Positions 47,181 to 59,700 of a stretch of DNA of 64,000 bases are shown here, piece by piece (position 1 is the first letter of the stretch; every line of letters starts with the position of its first letter). The translations under genes were made by a program, and so were the position numbers. This stretch comes from Eurosta solidaginis (lineage: Eukaryota; Arthropoda; Insecta; Diptera; Tephritidae): the NCBI RefSeq assembly GCF_040869045.1, contig NC_090319.1, positions 302,362,998 to 302,426,997 on the forward strand. The letters run 5' to 3'. A model generated the notes under the pieces. That model made no database searches, was not told where the DNA came from, and worked only from the letters and a program-made list of their open reading frames with translations.

Positions 47181-48757
47181 TCTATAAATCTTATAAAATA
47201 AAGTCGCTAAATGCCATGTATGCAGATAACTTCACACAGAATACTCCGATTTTGAAACGGTTTTTTGCATTTGAAAGCTTAGCTACGTGAGATGGCACAG
47301 TTAATATAATTTGAAGATATATATTATAGGGGCGTGGCAAATTGCCAAAATGTAGCAAAAAATCATAAAATTTTTGTTTACACAGCTATAACTCATAAAC
47401 GGATGGATGGATTTCAAAAATTCTACTTTTCAGTAAAACTTTGAAATATTTACCTTCGATCTGCATCAAAAAAATACTTGATTCCTTTCTTATATCACCC
47501 AAATTGTTTAAACAAAAGTAACATTTTTTATCAAAAAATGCGTATGTGTGTTTGTTTGCTGTGAACTGTCCGCGCTAAATGCTTTTGAGTGAGGCTTGAT
47601 GCGACACATACATACGTATATATATAGCATTCGCTGCGTTATTTAACTTCGGGCGTAGGTTTATAGGTATGTATGGATGTACATCACTACATAGTATAAA
47701 ACAAAGTCGCTTTTTCTGTCCCAATGTCCCTTTGAATGCTTAAACCTTTAAAAATACGCAACGGATTTTGATGCGCTTTTTATAATAGATAAAGAGTGAT
47801 TGAAGAGGAAGTAACGGATGAACATATTTGGCTGAAAATTGGTGGAGTGGTAGCTTAGAACCAGGAGACAGGCATAGGCTAATTTTTATCCCGTTCTGGA
47901 TAGGGTCTTGAGATCAAAACGTGGACGTGGGTAATCCTGGGATATGTTTGTACAATATAGGTATCGAATGAGTACTTTGATACGGGGTATTTTTCGTACC
48001 CGCGGGTAACTAGGGTCTCGAGATATAAGCGAAAACGTGGACGCGGGTACTCCTAGAATGTGTTTATAGAATATGGATAACGAATGAAAGCTGTTGATGA
48101 GTGCTTTAGTACAGGATAGTTTTCATACCTATTTGTGAAGGGTCTCGAGATATAGGATAAATCGTGCATCGGGGTAACACTAGGATGTGTTTTTACATTA
48201 TGGGTATCAAATTGAAGCCGTTGATGAGTGCTTTAGTACAGAGTAATTTTTATACCGCTGGGTGACTAGGGTCTCAAGATATGGGCAAAACCTGGACCCG
48301 GATACCCCTAGAATGTGTGTGTAATATGGATATCAAATGAAAGTTGTTGCTGAGAGCTTTAAAGTAATTTTTATTGTGATATTCGATTTAGTTGCATTAG
48401 CCTGGCAAAACTGATAAATGTGCATGCGAAGCCGAAATAAAGACATGAATTAATAATACCCACATAACTATTTACATATGTACGTCCTATTCGATTTGCC
48501 TGGCAATAAGGGATGAAGAAGAATGGGAAAAACTTTAGAGAAGAGAAAAGAGAGAAGAAGGAGACTGAGAAAGAGATAGAGTGAGACGAAAATAGAGATA
48601 GATGTAGTGAAAATACGGAGGGAGGAGTGAATAAAAGGATTAAGAAAAAGTGAGGACGGTGAGGGGGGGGGGGGGCAGAGCTAGACGGAAAACGCTTATT
48701 AAAATGTATGGAGATAGACCAAATTTAGGGCAGAACAACGTCTGACGGGTCTGCTAG
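47181..48757 (+). mobile_element. Non-autonomous Helitron (1577 bp), second near-identical copy
   Basis: TCTATAAATCTTATAAAATA start after A, end GACGGGTCTGCTAG before T, terminal hairpin as in 33244-34800, with only scattered differences and a G-run expansion near 48665. Same orientation as the other copy, 13.9 kb away. The downstream RTE element begins 25 bp after its end. Confidence 0.8.
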
Positions 48758-48781
48758 TATTTTAAAAAAGTGAAAAACGAG

Positions 48782-51700
48782 GGTGGGGCCGTGTGTAGAA
48801 GTCCACGAAAGTGGGGAAAGCTTCTGACCGCCATTCACCTGGGAATGGCCAGAGCGATTCTTTTGCATGCGGTTCAAGCAGCTCACTACTGCCGGTCGCT
48901 TGCGGCCAAGTATCCTCTGGGTAGCCGCTAAACACCCGTTTAGCGGTGAGCTAATGTGAGAAGGCGATAACCTGGCTAGGCCACTCTGACATAATCGGTT
49001 TAAGGGCTAGCCGGGGGAGATTTCATCGGCAGCGTCTGTACACCTCTAGGTGCGGCTGCAAGCGGGCGTCTGTCTTGGAGCAAGCGGCTCGCTATATAAA
49101 CGTGCCAATTAATATTTTCACCCCCGCTGAGCGGGTTGTGCGCTGGGCTTGGGACCCGTCACGTAAAACCATACTCCAATGAAATATAACAACAAGCCTC
49201 GGATAAATACACTCTCTATTGATGACGACCATGGCAAACGTTTGAAGGACAATGAATTGAGGGCATGCACCTGGAACGTCCGCTCCCTGAATGGGATTGG
49301 TGCAGATGCCCGGCTGGTTGATGTCCTCGTCAAAGCAAAATCTGACATCACCGCCATCCAAGAAATGCGTTGGACGAAGCAAGGAAGAAAGAAGATCAAA
49401 AATTGTGACATATATTGGAGTGGCCATGCGAATAAGCGCAGTTTCGGCGTCGGATTCGTGGTGGGAGAGAGACTTTGTCGCCAAGTGCTGGCGTTCACGC
49501 CTGTGGACGAGCGTCTCGCCGCTATCCGAATAAAAGCAAAATTTTTTAATATATCATTCATCTGCGCCCATGCGCCGACAGAGGAGAAAGACGATGAGGT
49601 GAAAGACACTTTTTATGAACAATTAGAACGCACATACGAGCGCTGCCCCAATGACGATATAAAAGTCGTGCTTGGTGACTTTAACGCCAGGGTGGGCAAA
49701 GAAGGTGTTTTTGGCCCTACAGTCGGAAAGTTCAGCCTACACAATGAAACTTCTCCTAACGGACTGAGGCTGATTGACTTTGCCGGTGCTCGAAACATGG
49801 TCATATCAAGCACGAGGTTCATGCATAAAAAGATACATCAAGCTACATGGCTGTCTCCTGATCGAAATACTCGCAATCAGATCGATCACGTTGTGATAGA
49901 CGGACGGCATGCCTCCAGTGTTTTAGATGTGCGAACTATCCGAGGACCTAACATCGATTCGGACCATTATCTCGTTGCAGCCAAAATACGCACCCGCCTC
50001 AACGCGGCTAAAAACAAGGAACAAAAAACACAAGGAAAGCTAGACGTCGAAAAGCTTCAATCACAACAGACTGCCAATGATTTCGCAACTCGACTCTCAC
50101 ACCTGCTCTCTGAGGGCACAACTCATCCTGAAGGAATACAGGAGCAGTGGGAGCATATTTCCAAAGCACTTCATACTGCCGCCGAGGAAAAAATTGGTTA
50201 CCGGCGGCCACGAAAAAACAACTGGTATGATGAAGAATGCCGCGTTGCAACCGAAAGAAAAGACGCTGCCTACAGGGCTACGTTAAAAGCGAGCGCGACA
50301 AGAGGAGTGTGTGAACGCTATCGTGAGTTGAAAAGGGAAGCGAGACGCCTTTTCAGGAAGAAAAAAGCAGAAGCAGAAAGGCGTGAGTGCGAGGAGCTTG
50401 AGCTGCTAGCCACCAGGAATAACGCCCGAAAATTCTACCAAAAAATACGGCGACAGACGGAAGGTTTTAAGACCGGGGCAAACTCCTGTAGGAATGAAAA
50501 CGGCGACCTTGTAACTGATGTCCAGAGAGTGCTTAGATTATGGAGGGAACACTTCTCTGCTCTCCTAAATGGAGGCAGCAATTCACCGCGCAGAGATGAA
50601 AAACCCGATCCCGCAATCGATGATAATGGAATATATGTCCCCCCGCCCGATTATGACGAAGTTAGAATAGCAATAACCAGATTGAAAAACAACAAGGCCG
50701 TGGGCGCTGATGGATTGCCTGCGGAGCTATTCAAGTTCGGCGGCGAGGAGTTGGTAAGGCGCATGCAGCAGCTTCTTAGCAAAATATGGGCGGACGAAAG
50801 CATGCCCGACGGTTGGAATCTAAGTGTTCTTTGCCCAGTCCACAAGAAGGGGGATACTGCAAAATGCACCAACTATCGTGGAATCAGCCTTCTTAATATC
50901 GCATATAAGGTCCTTTCAAGTGTATTGTGCGAAAGATTGAAGCCCACCGTGAACCGGCTGATTGGACCTTATCAGTGCGGCTTCAGACCTGGTAAATCTA
51001 CCATCGACCAGATTTTCACAATGCGCCAAATCTTGGAAAAAACCCGTGAAAAGAGAATCGACACACATCACCTCTTCGTCGATTTTAAAGCCGCCTTCGA
51101 CAGCACGAAAAGGAGCTGCCTATATGCCGCTATGTCTGAATTTGGTTTCCCCGCAAAACTTATACGGCTGTGCAAAATGACGTTGAGCAACACCATCAGC
51201 TCAGTCAGAATTGGGAAGGACCTCTCCGAGCCGTTCGAAACTAAACGAGGTTTCAGACAGGGTGACCCCCTATCGTGCGATTTCTTTAATTTGATGCTGG
51301 AGAAAATTATACTAGCTGCAGAACTTAACCGCACTGGAACAATATACTATAAAAGCGTGCAATTACTGGCATATGCTGATGACATTGATATCATCGGCCT
51401 AAACACCCGCGCTGTTAGTTCTGCTTACTCCAATCTGGAAAAAGAAGCGGTAAAGATGGGTTTGATGGTGAATGAGGACAAAACGAAGTACCTGCTGTCA
51501 TCGAGCAAAGAGTCAGCGCATATGCGCCTTGGCAACTACGCTACTGTTGGCAGCCATAATTTCGAAATAGTAAAAGACTTCCTTTATTTGGGAACCAGCA
51601 TCAACATTAGCAACAACATCAGCACTAAAATCCAGCGAAGAATCAATCTTGCCAATAAATGCTACTTTGGACTAGGTAGGCAATTGAAAAGTAAAGTCCT

Positions 51701-52201
51701 CTCTCGGCGAACGAAAATCATACTCTACAAGTCACTTATCGTACCCGTCCTGCTATATGGGGCAGAAGCATGGACCATGACAACAGCAGATGAAGCGGCT
51801 TTGGGAGTGTTCGAGAGAAAAGTTCTTCGAAAGATTTATGGACCTCTACGCGTTGGCGATGGCGAGTACCGAAGAAGATTTAATGATGAGCTGTACGAGC
51901 TATACGCAGACATCAACATAGTCCAGCGAATTAAAACGCAGCGGCTGCGCTGGCTAGGCCATGTTATGCGAATGAAAGATGATGCTCCGGCCAGGAAAGT
52001 GTTTCTATCGGAACCCGCCTATGGAAGCAGAGGTAGAGGGCGGCCCCCACTCCGTTGGAAGGACCAGGTGGAAAACGATTTAAACTCCCTTGGTGTGACC
52101 AATTGGCGCCGGCTGGCGGAGCGAAGGAGCGACTGGCGCGCCTTGTTGGACGGCCATAACCGTTTAGACGGTTAAGCGCCAATTAAGTAAGTAAGTAAGT
52201 A
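48782..52201 (+). mobile_element. Apparently intact RTE-clade non-LTR retrotransposon
   Basis: 3.4-kb element with a GC-richer 5' untranslated part (48782-49178), one long open frame, and a short (AAGT)n tail (52184-52201) in place of poly(A). A 10-bp duplication GAAAAACGAG flanks it (48772-48781 and 52202-52211). The microsatellite-like tail, a single APE-RT frame and no RNase H fit the RTE clade. A truncated close relative sits at 11710-11867 and an old relic at 4960-5760. Confidence 0.9.
49179..52175 (+). CDS. RTE endonuclease-reverse transcriptase (998 aa)
   Basis: Nicks target DNA and copies the element's RNA into it (target-primed reverse transcription). Residues 28-270 form an APE-type endonuclease: CTWNVRS near 30, IQEMRW near 60, GDFNA at 166-170 and DSDH at 260-263, all catalytic-site motifs. 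A basic, coiled-coil-like linker follows (about 300-430). Reverse transcriptase spans about 480-760, with NNKAVGADGLPAEL, NYRGISLLN, FVDFKAAFD, FRQGDPLSC near 690 and the catalytic YADD at 732-735. The C-terminal part has LRWLGHVMRM and GRGRPPLRW, typical of the clade. There are no stops or frameshifts, and the length is normal for RTE. The start could lie slightly elsewhere, since only the first Met of the frame was used. Antisense frames overlapping it are shadows. Confidence 0.93.
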   Translation: MKYNNKPRINTLSIDDDHGKRLKDNELRACTWNVRSLNGIGADARLVDVLVKAKSDITAIQEMRWTKQGRKKIKNCDIYWSGHANKRSFGVGFVVGERLCRQVLAFTPVDERLAAIRIKAKFFNISFICAHAPTEEKDDEVKDTFYEQLERTYERCPNDDIKVVLGDFNARVGKEGVFGPTVGKFSLHNETSPNGLRLIDFAGARNMVISSTRFMHKKIHQATWLSPDRNTRNQIDHVVIDGRHASSVLDVRTIRGPNIDSDHYLVAAKIRTRLNAAKNKEQKTQGKLDVEKLQSQQTANDFATRLSHLLSEGTTHPEGIQEQWEHISKALHTAAEEKIGYRRPRKNNWYDEECRVATERKDAAYRATLKASATRGVCERYRELKREARRLFRKKKAEAERRECEELELLATRNNARKFYQKIRRQTEGFKTGANSCRNENGDLVTDVQRVLRLWREHFSALLNGGSNSPRRDEKPDPAIDDNGIYVPPPDYDEVRIAITRLKNNKAVGADGLPAELFKFGGEELVRRMQQLLSKIWADESMPDGWNLSVLCPVHKKGDTAKCTNYRGISLLNIAYKVLSSVLCERLKPTVNRLIGPYQCGFRPGKSTIDQIFTMRQILEKTREKRIDTHHLFVDFKAAFDSTKRSCLYAAMSEFGFPAKLIRLCKMTLSNTISSVRIGKDLSEPFETKRGFRQGDPLSCDFFNLMLEKIILAAELNRTGTIYYKSVQLLAYADDIDIIGLNTRAVSSAYSNLEKEAVKMGLMVNEDKTKYLLSSSKESAHMRLGNYATVGSHNFEIVKDFLYLGTSINISNNISTKIQRRINLANKCYFGLGRQLKSKVLSRRTKIILYKSLIVPVLLYGAEAWTMTTADEAALGVFERKVLRKIYGPLRVGDGEYRRRFNDELYELYADINIVQRIKTQRLRWLGHVMRMKDDAPARKVFLSEPAYGSRGRGRPPLRWKDQVENDLNSLGVTNWRRLAERRSDWRALLDGHNRLDG

Positions 52202-52211
52202 GAAAAACGAG

Positions 52212-52612
52212 TATTTGCATATCGGAATTGTTTAATTCAGTTTTCTTGCTTGGCTAAAGGGCTAATACGTTTCGGAAGCTTCTTGGTGGTGATCTTTCGA
52301 AATGGTTAAGAAATCAATTCACAACATCTGAAGAGGCAACTGTAGGTGCATATAAGACATTACCGATGACTTTACCAAATCTCATGAACCCAGTTTATTG
52401 GTAACCCTCACACAAAGTTCTGAAATTTTTTTCAGAAAATCTTACAAGACATATATGTAAGTATATGAAAACATAAACAACATTTACGTTTAATGTGTTA
52501 AAATGAGTGAGGAATTGAGAAAATTCTCAAATCGGAGCAATCGGTTGTATGAGATATATCCTAAATATATAATAGATTCTCGTGATGTTTTCAAAAAACC
52601 CTGATTCACATA
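52212..52612. other. Intergenic, nothing recognised
   Basis: AT-rich, no gene or repeat ends seen. Confidence 0.3.
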
Positions 52613-52723
52613 AGGCTCGTTGATTTGACAGTCGGTATCTGGTAGTTTTTGTATCCGATGGTTCTATAAAAACAAATAACCCGTAGAAAACTACCAACTG
52701 CCCCGTCAGGAAATCACGAGCCT
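52613..52723. mobile_element. Small hairpin MITE, about 110 bp
   Basis: AGGCTCGTTGATTT at the left is inverted as AAATCACGAGCCT at the right, with further pairing between TGGTAGTTTTTG and AAAACTACCAAC. No coding. Confidence 0.5.
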
Positions 52724-52860
52724 GGTTAAGAATTCTTGTTCTGTAACGTTCTCCAAAAATATAATATAATCACAGAACAAGAATGTAAAAACTTTTTACT
52801 TGTCAAAAACATATATTTTGTTGCTCTAATTAAACCTAGTACAACAAAAAATGAATCACG

Positions 52861-53040
52861 AAGGTCTGTTTTTTCAGTGAGAGTTCAAATTTCAGTTAAA
52901 GTTGACTAGAGTTTAACCCTGTCACTTTGGCCGTTTAAGCTGAGATGAGCAGCAACATTTTATGTAATGGAACAAAGTAGCAAGGTTAAACTCTAGTCAA
53001 CTTTAACTGAAGTTTAAACTTGCGCTGAAAAACCGGGCAT
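52861..53040. mobile_element. Hairpin MITE, about 180 bp
   Basis: Arms of about 58 bp with a perfect CAGTTAAAGTTGACTAGAGT core are inverted around a spacer of about 60 bp. Outer ends resemble GCCCGGTTTTTCAG. A reduced member of the same family lies at 62158-62232 in intron 7 of copy B. Confidence 0.65.
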
Positions 53041-53174
53041 AAGTCCCATGTAAGCGTACCTAGTAGAGTTAGGCGTTATTCTTTGTATTCATATGCTACC
53101 AAATGTTACATACTTAACTGCGCACTTATTACTGTTTTAGATATTTTTAGCGATGGAGTTTTAGCGAATGTAAA

Positions 53175-53478
53175 GCCCCCATTACTGATACTTAGCATAG
53201 ACTTGACTTGACTTGAGAACTGTCACTTACAGTTCTGTTAAATGAACATTGCATGTTACTGATTACTCAAAACTTAGCAACACTTGACTTATAAGTCTGT
53301 TGAATTTTGATTTTCTATGTAAGTTCTAAGTAACGTTTAAATTTTGAGATACAAATTGACATTTATGTATTATGATGCCAGATTGTATGCGCTAAGTGGA
53401 GTACGTATAATCATGGCTAAGTTGCCAAGTTTACGCCAAGTCAAGTCAAGTCTATGCTAAGTATCAGTAATGGGCCCC
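53175..53478. mobile_element. TIR MITE, about 300 bp, upstream of copy B
   Basis: CCATTACTGATACTTAGCAT and AGACTTGACTTGACTTG (53179-53215) are inverted without visible mismatch at 53437-53473. No transposase. It lies 316 bp upstream of the copy B start codon, so it falls in the likely promoter region. Confidence 0.75.
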
Positions 53479-53793
53479 TAAGATTTGGGGTGCTGATTGG
53501 TTGATTTTACTAGCTTCTTTCCTATTTGTGTGAAAGGCGAAAATCATATTTGGTATTCCCACAAATTACTGTAAGTGCCCGCTAAACCAACAATATTATT
53601 AGTTATAAATCATAACCCCAACATCTAATGATAGTAAAGTTATTGCTAGCAATTTTACTTTAAAATGAATTAGTAATATAATAATAATACGATATAATAA
53701 TTTTATTACAGATAAAAACATCGCGAACTATTTCCAAACACCAGGTACAAAATGTAATGATTCTACATCGATAACAGTATTTTGAAAAACATA
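53479..53793. other. Proximal upstream region of cystinosin copy B
   Basis: Should contain the 5' untranslated region and promoter. No certain core motif by eye. AT-rich. Confidence 0.35.
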
Positions 53794-56700
53794 ATGGCTC
53801 ACCTACAAGTATTTTGGATATTGTCAATGGGTAAATTCGTTAGATTATTTTTATAAAAAAAAAACTATGTATATTTTATATGTATATAGCGGCCGCCGTG
53901 GTGTGATGGTACCGTGCTCCGCCTACCACACCGAAGATCCTGGGTTCACGCCCCGGCCAAAGCAACATAAAAATTTTAGAAACAAGGTTTTTCAATTAGA
54001 AAACAATTTTTCTAAGCGGGGTGGCCCCTCGGCTGTGTTTGGCAAGCACTCCGAGTGTATTTCTGCCATGAAAAGCTCTCAGTGAAAACTCATCTGCCTC
54101 GCAGATGCCATTCGGACTCGACATAAAACAAGTAGGTCCCGTCCCGCCAATTTGTAGAAACAATTACAGGAGCACGATGCAAATTGGAAGAGAACCTCGT
54201 CCTAAAATCTCTTCGGAGGTTATCGCGCCTTACATTTATTTTTATTCATTATATTTTTATGTACCGAATTTCTATTTCTCTGCAGTAACTCTTCTCACGC
54301 AAACCAATACAAATGAGCTGCCAGAGTTGCAGGCAAACCATAAGTACTCATTGGGAGTTTCTACTCATGATCTTACAGTATTGGTGGATGGTAATAAGAC
54401 GTTTGAAGTTTTATTAAGGTGAGTACTAACCAGTGTTTAATATCAGAGTTACATATAGTACAACAGAGGCGAATGAAGAATCTCAAAAAGTTCTCCTTGT
54501 GAAACCGAACGGTAAAAGTCGATCTTGGTGTTTCTAATTGGTGATCGTCAGCTCAAAGCTATCCCAGTCGGTTAAGCGTTTTCAGTTGTCCGCACAATAC
54601 CGCATATAGAACCTTATACGCAATATTAATCGGGGTGTTCTGGCAGTAATTTGACGTGACCTCACTGGAACCCTATTATGTCCCCAGTGGTGTTCGTATT
54701 GATTGAGAAAAGTGCTTCCGCTACTCGTTGAGATCGTCAGGTCTCAGAATAAACATTATACTGAAGAACCTCTCCTTGATGTGGATCTGGGTGAGAAACT
54801 AATTCGCTGCTTTTGTGGTTTTTTGTTGGATATAACTCCGGACAAGCACGACAATCTCGGGAACCACTCAAAATAACCTCATTGAACCTTCTAGGACAAC
54901 CCACCACCCCTCCTACCCCCGCACTCCCTAGTTCCATGATGAACTTCAGGTGGACAGAGCGAGCTAAATATGTGTATAATACATTCATATTTGTAACAGG
55001 TTTTCGCTCTAGTAGGTGAGGTTGACAATTGGGTTGCGGAAGCTTTGTTTTGCGCTTATCAATTGGTCACGTTTCCCAAATTGCACAAACAGAGACGTAA
55101 GAGTAGGAATTGAACTTGGCCATACTACGGGGACTGCTTTCCCCGCGGTACAACTATACGCCATTACATTATTCGCTGCAACCAAATCGTAATTATTCAT
55201 TTGAAAAAAAAAAAACCTTTTGTATGCTCTTAGATCTGTCAGATATCCGAAAATATAAATAAATATAGATAAAATCAATATCCAACCAAAAAAAATAATT
55301 GCACCATAATCTTTTCCACTTTCCACAGAGGCACGTTGGATCAAGATGTCTCAATCCGTTTGGTGAAACAGCATGAGTATCTGGTGGACTTAAATCCTTA
55401 TAATTTTACAATCAGCGCCTTCAGTCCAGAAAATCAGACAATTAACATTTTTGGTATTCAGCCTGGGCTTTTAGACATAACAGCCAAAAGTATACCTGAT
55501 GAACCATGGATGTGAGTAATATTAGTATATATTATATATTTTTGTTGCATTAAAATTGTATGTATGTACAGTGTGGGTGATTTGTTTATACGAGTCACTG
55601 TGGCAAGATCTGCGGCTATCATTTACGCATCAATAATATTTGGCTGGATATATTTTATTGCGTGGTCTATTTCATTTTATCCACAAATTTATATTAATTT
55701 CAAAAGAAAGTCGGTCGTTGGTTTAAATTTTGACTTTCTAACCCTTAACATCGTCGGATTTGTGTTATATGGCACCTTCAATTGTGGTCTCTATTGGATA
55801 CCAGAAATACAAGAGGAATATGCCAGCCGTCATCCACGTGGAATGAATCCAGTGTTGTTGAACGATGTTGTATTTTCATTGCATGCAATATTTGCGACTA
55901 TCTTAACAGTGTTCCAATGTTTAATATATGAGGTGAGTATAATTATATTTTATCTGAGAAAACAATATTCGATGTGGTTAAAGAACTACAGAAATCCTGT
56001 GAAGCCCCAGATTAGGCGAGAAAGATATCCTTACCTTTATAAATTTTTAACAGATTATAAAGATGTTCGGGTTTCATATAAAATTTGTTTAAATTCTTAG
56101 AAAGTCTAAAAATGCGTTTTAATGAATATAGTATGAAATGTCAAACAAAATTATACATTACTCAACATGAAAAATTTAAAAGATATTTGACCCTTTGCTA
56201 CAAGCTTGGAGGGTAAAGGCCTCATTACATTCACGACGGCGACTACAAAGTGACATTTGTCAAATTATTTTTGCACATGTTCTTATGAGGGTCGTTATTT
56301 TCGGCGCGACAGAGCAACACGACAGTCAATCACGAATGTCACTGAAGCTATATAAAATCTTATTCTATTTTTGCCAAGTGACAGAGAGAGGCGTCCTTAA
56401 CTTAAAAACTTAAATAGAATTATTTACCTGCTAATACAAGTCAAAATCATTTTTTGGACCCGTTTTTAGCATAACTGAAATTTTTCCTAACTTTTTCGTA
56501 ACCATCTGCCATAATTTATATTTGTGACTGCCGCTTTCCAAGTAATTCAGTAGCCAGTGCTTGGCTGCTGTTGTTGTTTGTGGTTGTGGTCTGTAGCCAC
56601 CGTGTTCAATGTAATCAGGCTTTATATTCAAATTTCTAAGCATAACCGACTAGACCTACAAGTCCAGGTATTTCTCGCAAGGCGTATAAAAATATATAAA

Positions 56701-59700
56701 GATTCAAAGTAATGATTATTGGAAACTTAAAACATCAACAATATTCTTATGATCTTTTTAATTTCTATAGAATACTAGCTTTACCAGGCGCACGTTGTAA
56801 CGCGCGAGATCGAATGGATGTTGCGTTAGTTTTTCTGTTTTGTTTGTTGATAATTTAATTTATTGTTCTGTAAATTGAATTGAATTTTGTACGCATATTT
56901 GGTGAAATTTTCTCTTAAAACATTTTATTCTTGTATCTTATTGTATCTTATTTTATATTATTGTATTGCTTTTACCGCTGATGATTGTTGCTTTGATTAC
57001 ATTCCGAAGAAGCATGACTGGTGAGCCAATTTTCAAAGTTGATATATGCGCAGGCATTCCTTTTGGTTCTAAGGAGTATAGAAATTCATTTGGATAATTC
57101 ACAATTTTATCTTCATCTGTAACTGTGTCGATCGATTTATATTTCGTCACTTCACCAGGAAATTGATTTTTAAAGCGATCATTGATTTTGTTAACATGAT
57201 CATTTTTGGAAGCTAAGATAGTTCTTTCGCATAGCCAAAAAACAAAAACATTTAAATTTAAAATTCTTAATTCTGAAATATGAAAAACTTTCGTCTTGAT
57301 CGAAGGAAACTCGAGCCAAAATTTGGTGATGATCGAAGTATAGCAAACACGTTTTCATAGGGAACACACACACAGAATTTGATTTTTATAGAAGATGTAG
57401 ATAGACTGAAGCTAAACAATTTTTTTAACAGCGGCAGATTACTAAACGTCCAAAAGGCATAACAGCTAAACTCAACAATGCAGTCAAACTTTGGGTTTTA
57501 AAATAACTTAAGTTTGTACGGCAGCCATAGTTTTTCCCCATTCCACATTTTACTGGAGGTTTTAAGACTTAACGTCACATAGCTCCTTACCAATTTTAAT
57601 TATCCTACCATTGCGACATCCAGATATATGCAGTATAATATATTTCATTTGTATGGGAGGTGCCACGCTCCCTTTTTCCCAATCCCATATTTTCTTGGTG
57701 GTGTTAAGGATTGACCTCAAATAACTCCTCACTGAATTTCAATGTTCTGGCATGTATACCTTCAAAGCTATGCAGTACCAAAGATTCCATTTGAATGGGA
57801 GGTTCCACGCCCCCTTTTTCCCAATTCCGCCTTTTCTTGGTGGTGTTAGAGAGTGACCTCATATAACTCCTTACTGAATTTTAATGTTCTGACATGTATA
57901 CCTTCAAAGTTATGCATTACTAAAGATTCCATTTGTATGGGAGGTGCCACGCCCCCTTTCTCCAAATTCCGCATTTTCTTGGTGGTGTTAGGGATTGACC
58001 TCATATAACTCCTCATTGAATTTCAATATTCTGGCATGTATACCTTCAAAGGTATACAGTACCAAAAATTCCATTTGTATGGAAGGTGCCACGCCCCTTT
58101 TATATATCGAACTTATTTTTAGCCTAAACCCTTCCCGTTGATCGAAGAAACCCATAACCAAAATTTGGTGATGATTGATGTGGGGGAAATTCGTTTCCAT
58201 AGCGAACACACACACAGTATTTGATTTATATATATATATGGCTAAACCGATTTGGGATTTCAAAATCAACTAACCATCATCTCTCCTTCCTGTATCTTTC
58301 CTACAAATTTCATGGCAATCTGTTGAGCCGTTCTCGAGTTATGGAATGACAATCAAAATGTACACTTCTTTTTATATATGTATATAGATTTAGGTCCACT
58401 TGCGGAACGGCAAATTATTATTTTAACTTAAGGTTATTTTAAAAAAATTTTTCAAAAATCTATTAGGCTAACCCCTTTACCACGTTAACTCTGGGTTAAA
58501 AAGTTAACTTGCCGTTCTGCAAGTAGGCCTTAGCGTTCAGCATAATCATGAAGTGAATAAGTAGTAATTTATTTAAAATAAAAAAAGGTTTGATTTTGAA
58601 ATTCGTTGAAGTGAAGTGGTTTTGCGAAAGAGGAAGTGGTGAAGACTTTGGAAAAAGTGAAGGGAAATCTTCCGATCGAAGTGGAAGGAGCAGCCCTGCT
58701 TTGAAAATATCTTTTTGAAATAATACTGATTTATATTCTTTATTTTAGCACGGTGATCAACGAATATCAAAAACTGCCTCAGGAATTTTGGGTATATTCG
58801 GAATAATTGTATTGTTTACATCAATTTTGGCAGCAGTTAATGTCATGCACTGGTTGGATTTTCTTTACTATTGCAGCTATATCAAATTGGCCATAACCAT
58901 TATTAAATACATACCTCAGGTGGGTAAAAATCTAACAATTTTTCAACAAATTTTCCCAAAACATATACTAGGGATATAATGGAAGTGAGTTTATCGGAGC
59001 TTACATATTTGCTTTCTCGGTTACAAGAAAAAAAGTAGAAGAGGGTACAGGAGAAACATATCTAGTAATTTGAAAAGTTTAATAAATTGAATAATATTCA
59101 TTGTTTATTTAATCTGTGGATTAGGCTGAAACTTGCAAAGTTTCTAACAGCTGATGCGAAACGCTCTTTTTCTGAAATTTTTTGGTACAACATACCGACT
59201 GCTGAGTGGAAATTCGAAAACGCCCATTCTCAGAAATCGTTTCAATAATGCCACATTTCAGAATTTGTTGTAAAAACGCCCTATCTGAGCTCAAATTCAA
59301 TACCTTTTGAAAAAAATTGGAAATAGGACGTTATTCAAACGTTTTCTGAGATAGGCTTTTTTCGAAACGGCAGCCAGGATAGGGTGATATTCTACACAGC
59401 AGTCAATACACAATCAAACCAAATTTAGTTTAAGATTTAGATTATACCGATATTCGCAAAAAATTGCTGTGAAAAAGAATTTATACTGGTTATTTCGACG
59501 TGCCATACGAAAACTAGCACTTTCGAAATTTTTTTACATTGAATTATTTTGTAAAAGTTTTAAAAGTGCTAGTCTGCGTATGGCACGTCGAGTTCAACTT
59601 CCGGGTTTTGTTCTAAACTGAGAAATGCATACAAGTATCTACAATTTGAAGATTTAACCCTTAATGCTTATATATGTTTCTATTTTAACCCACAGCATGT

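Noticed and set aside
49092..49609. Overlapping antisense frames of 130 and 163 codons
   Set aside because: They lie opposite the endonuclease domain of the RTE frame and have no independent motif.
53889..53960. Possible tRNA gene (A and B box-like sequences)
   Set aside because: No acceptor stem or full cloverleaf, and the same head with a common body and tail recurs at several sites, so it is a SINE.
55564..56100. A separate 178-residue membrane protein
   Set aside because: It is exon 4 of copy B plus readthrough into intron 4; homology stops exactly at the GTGAGT donor at 55933.
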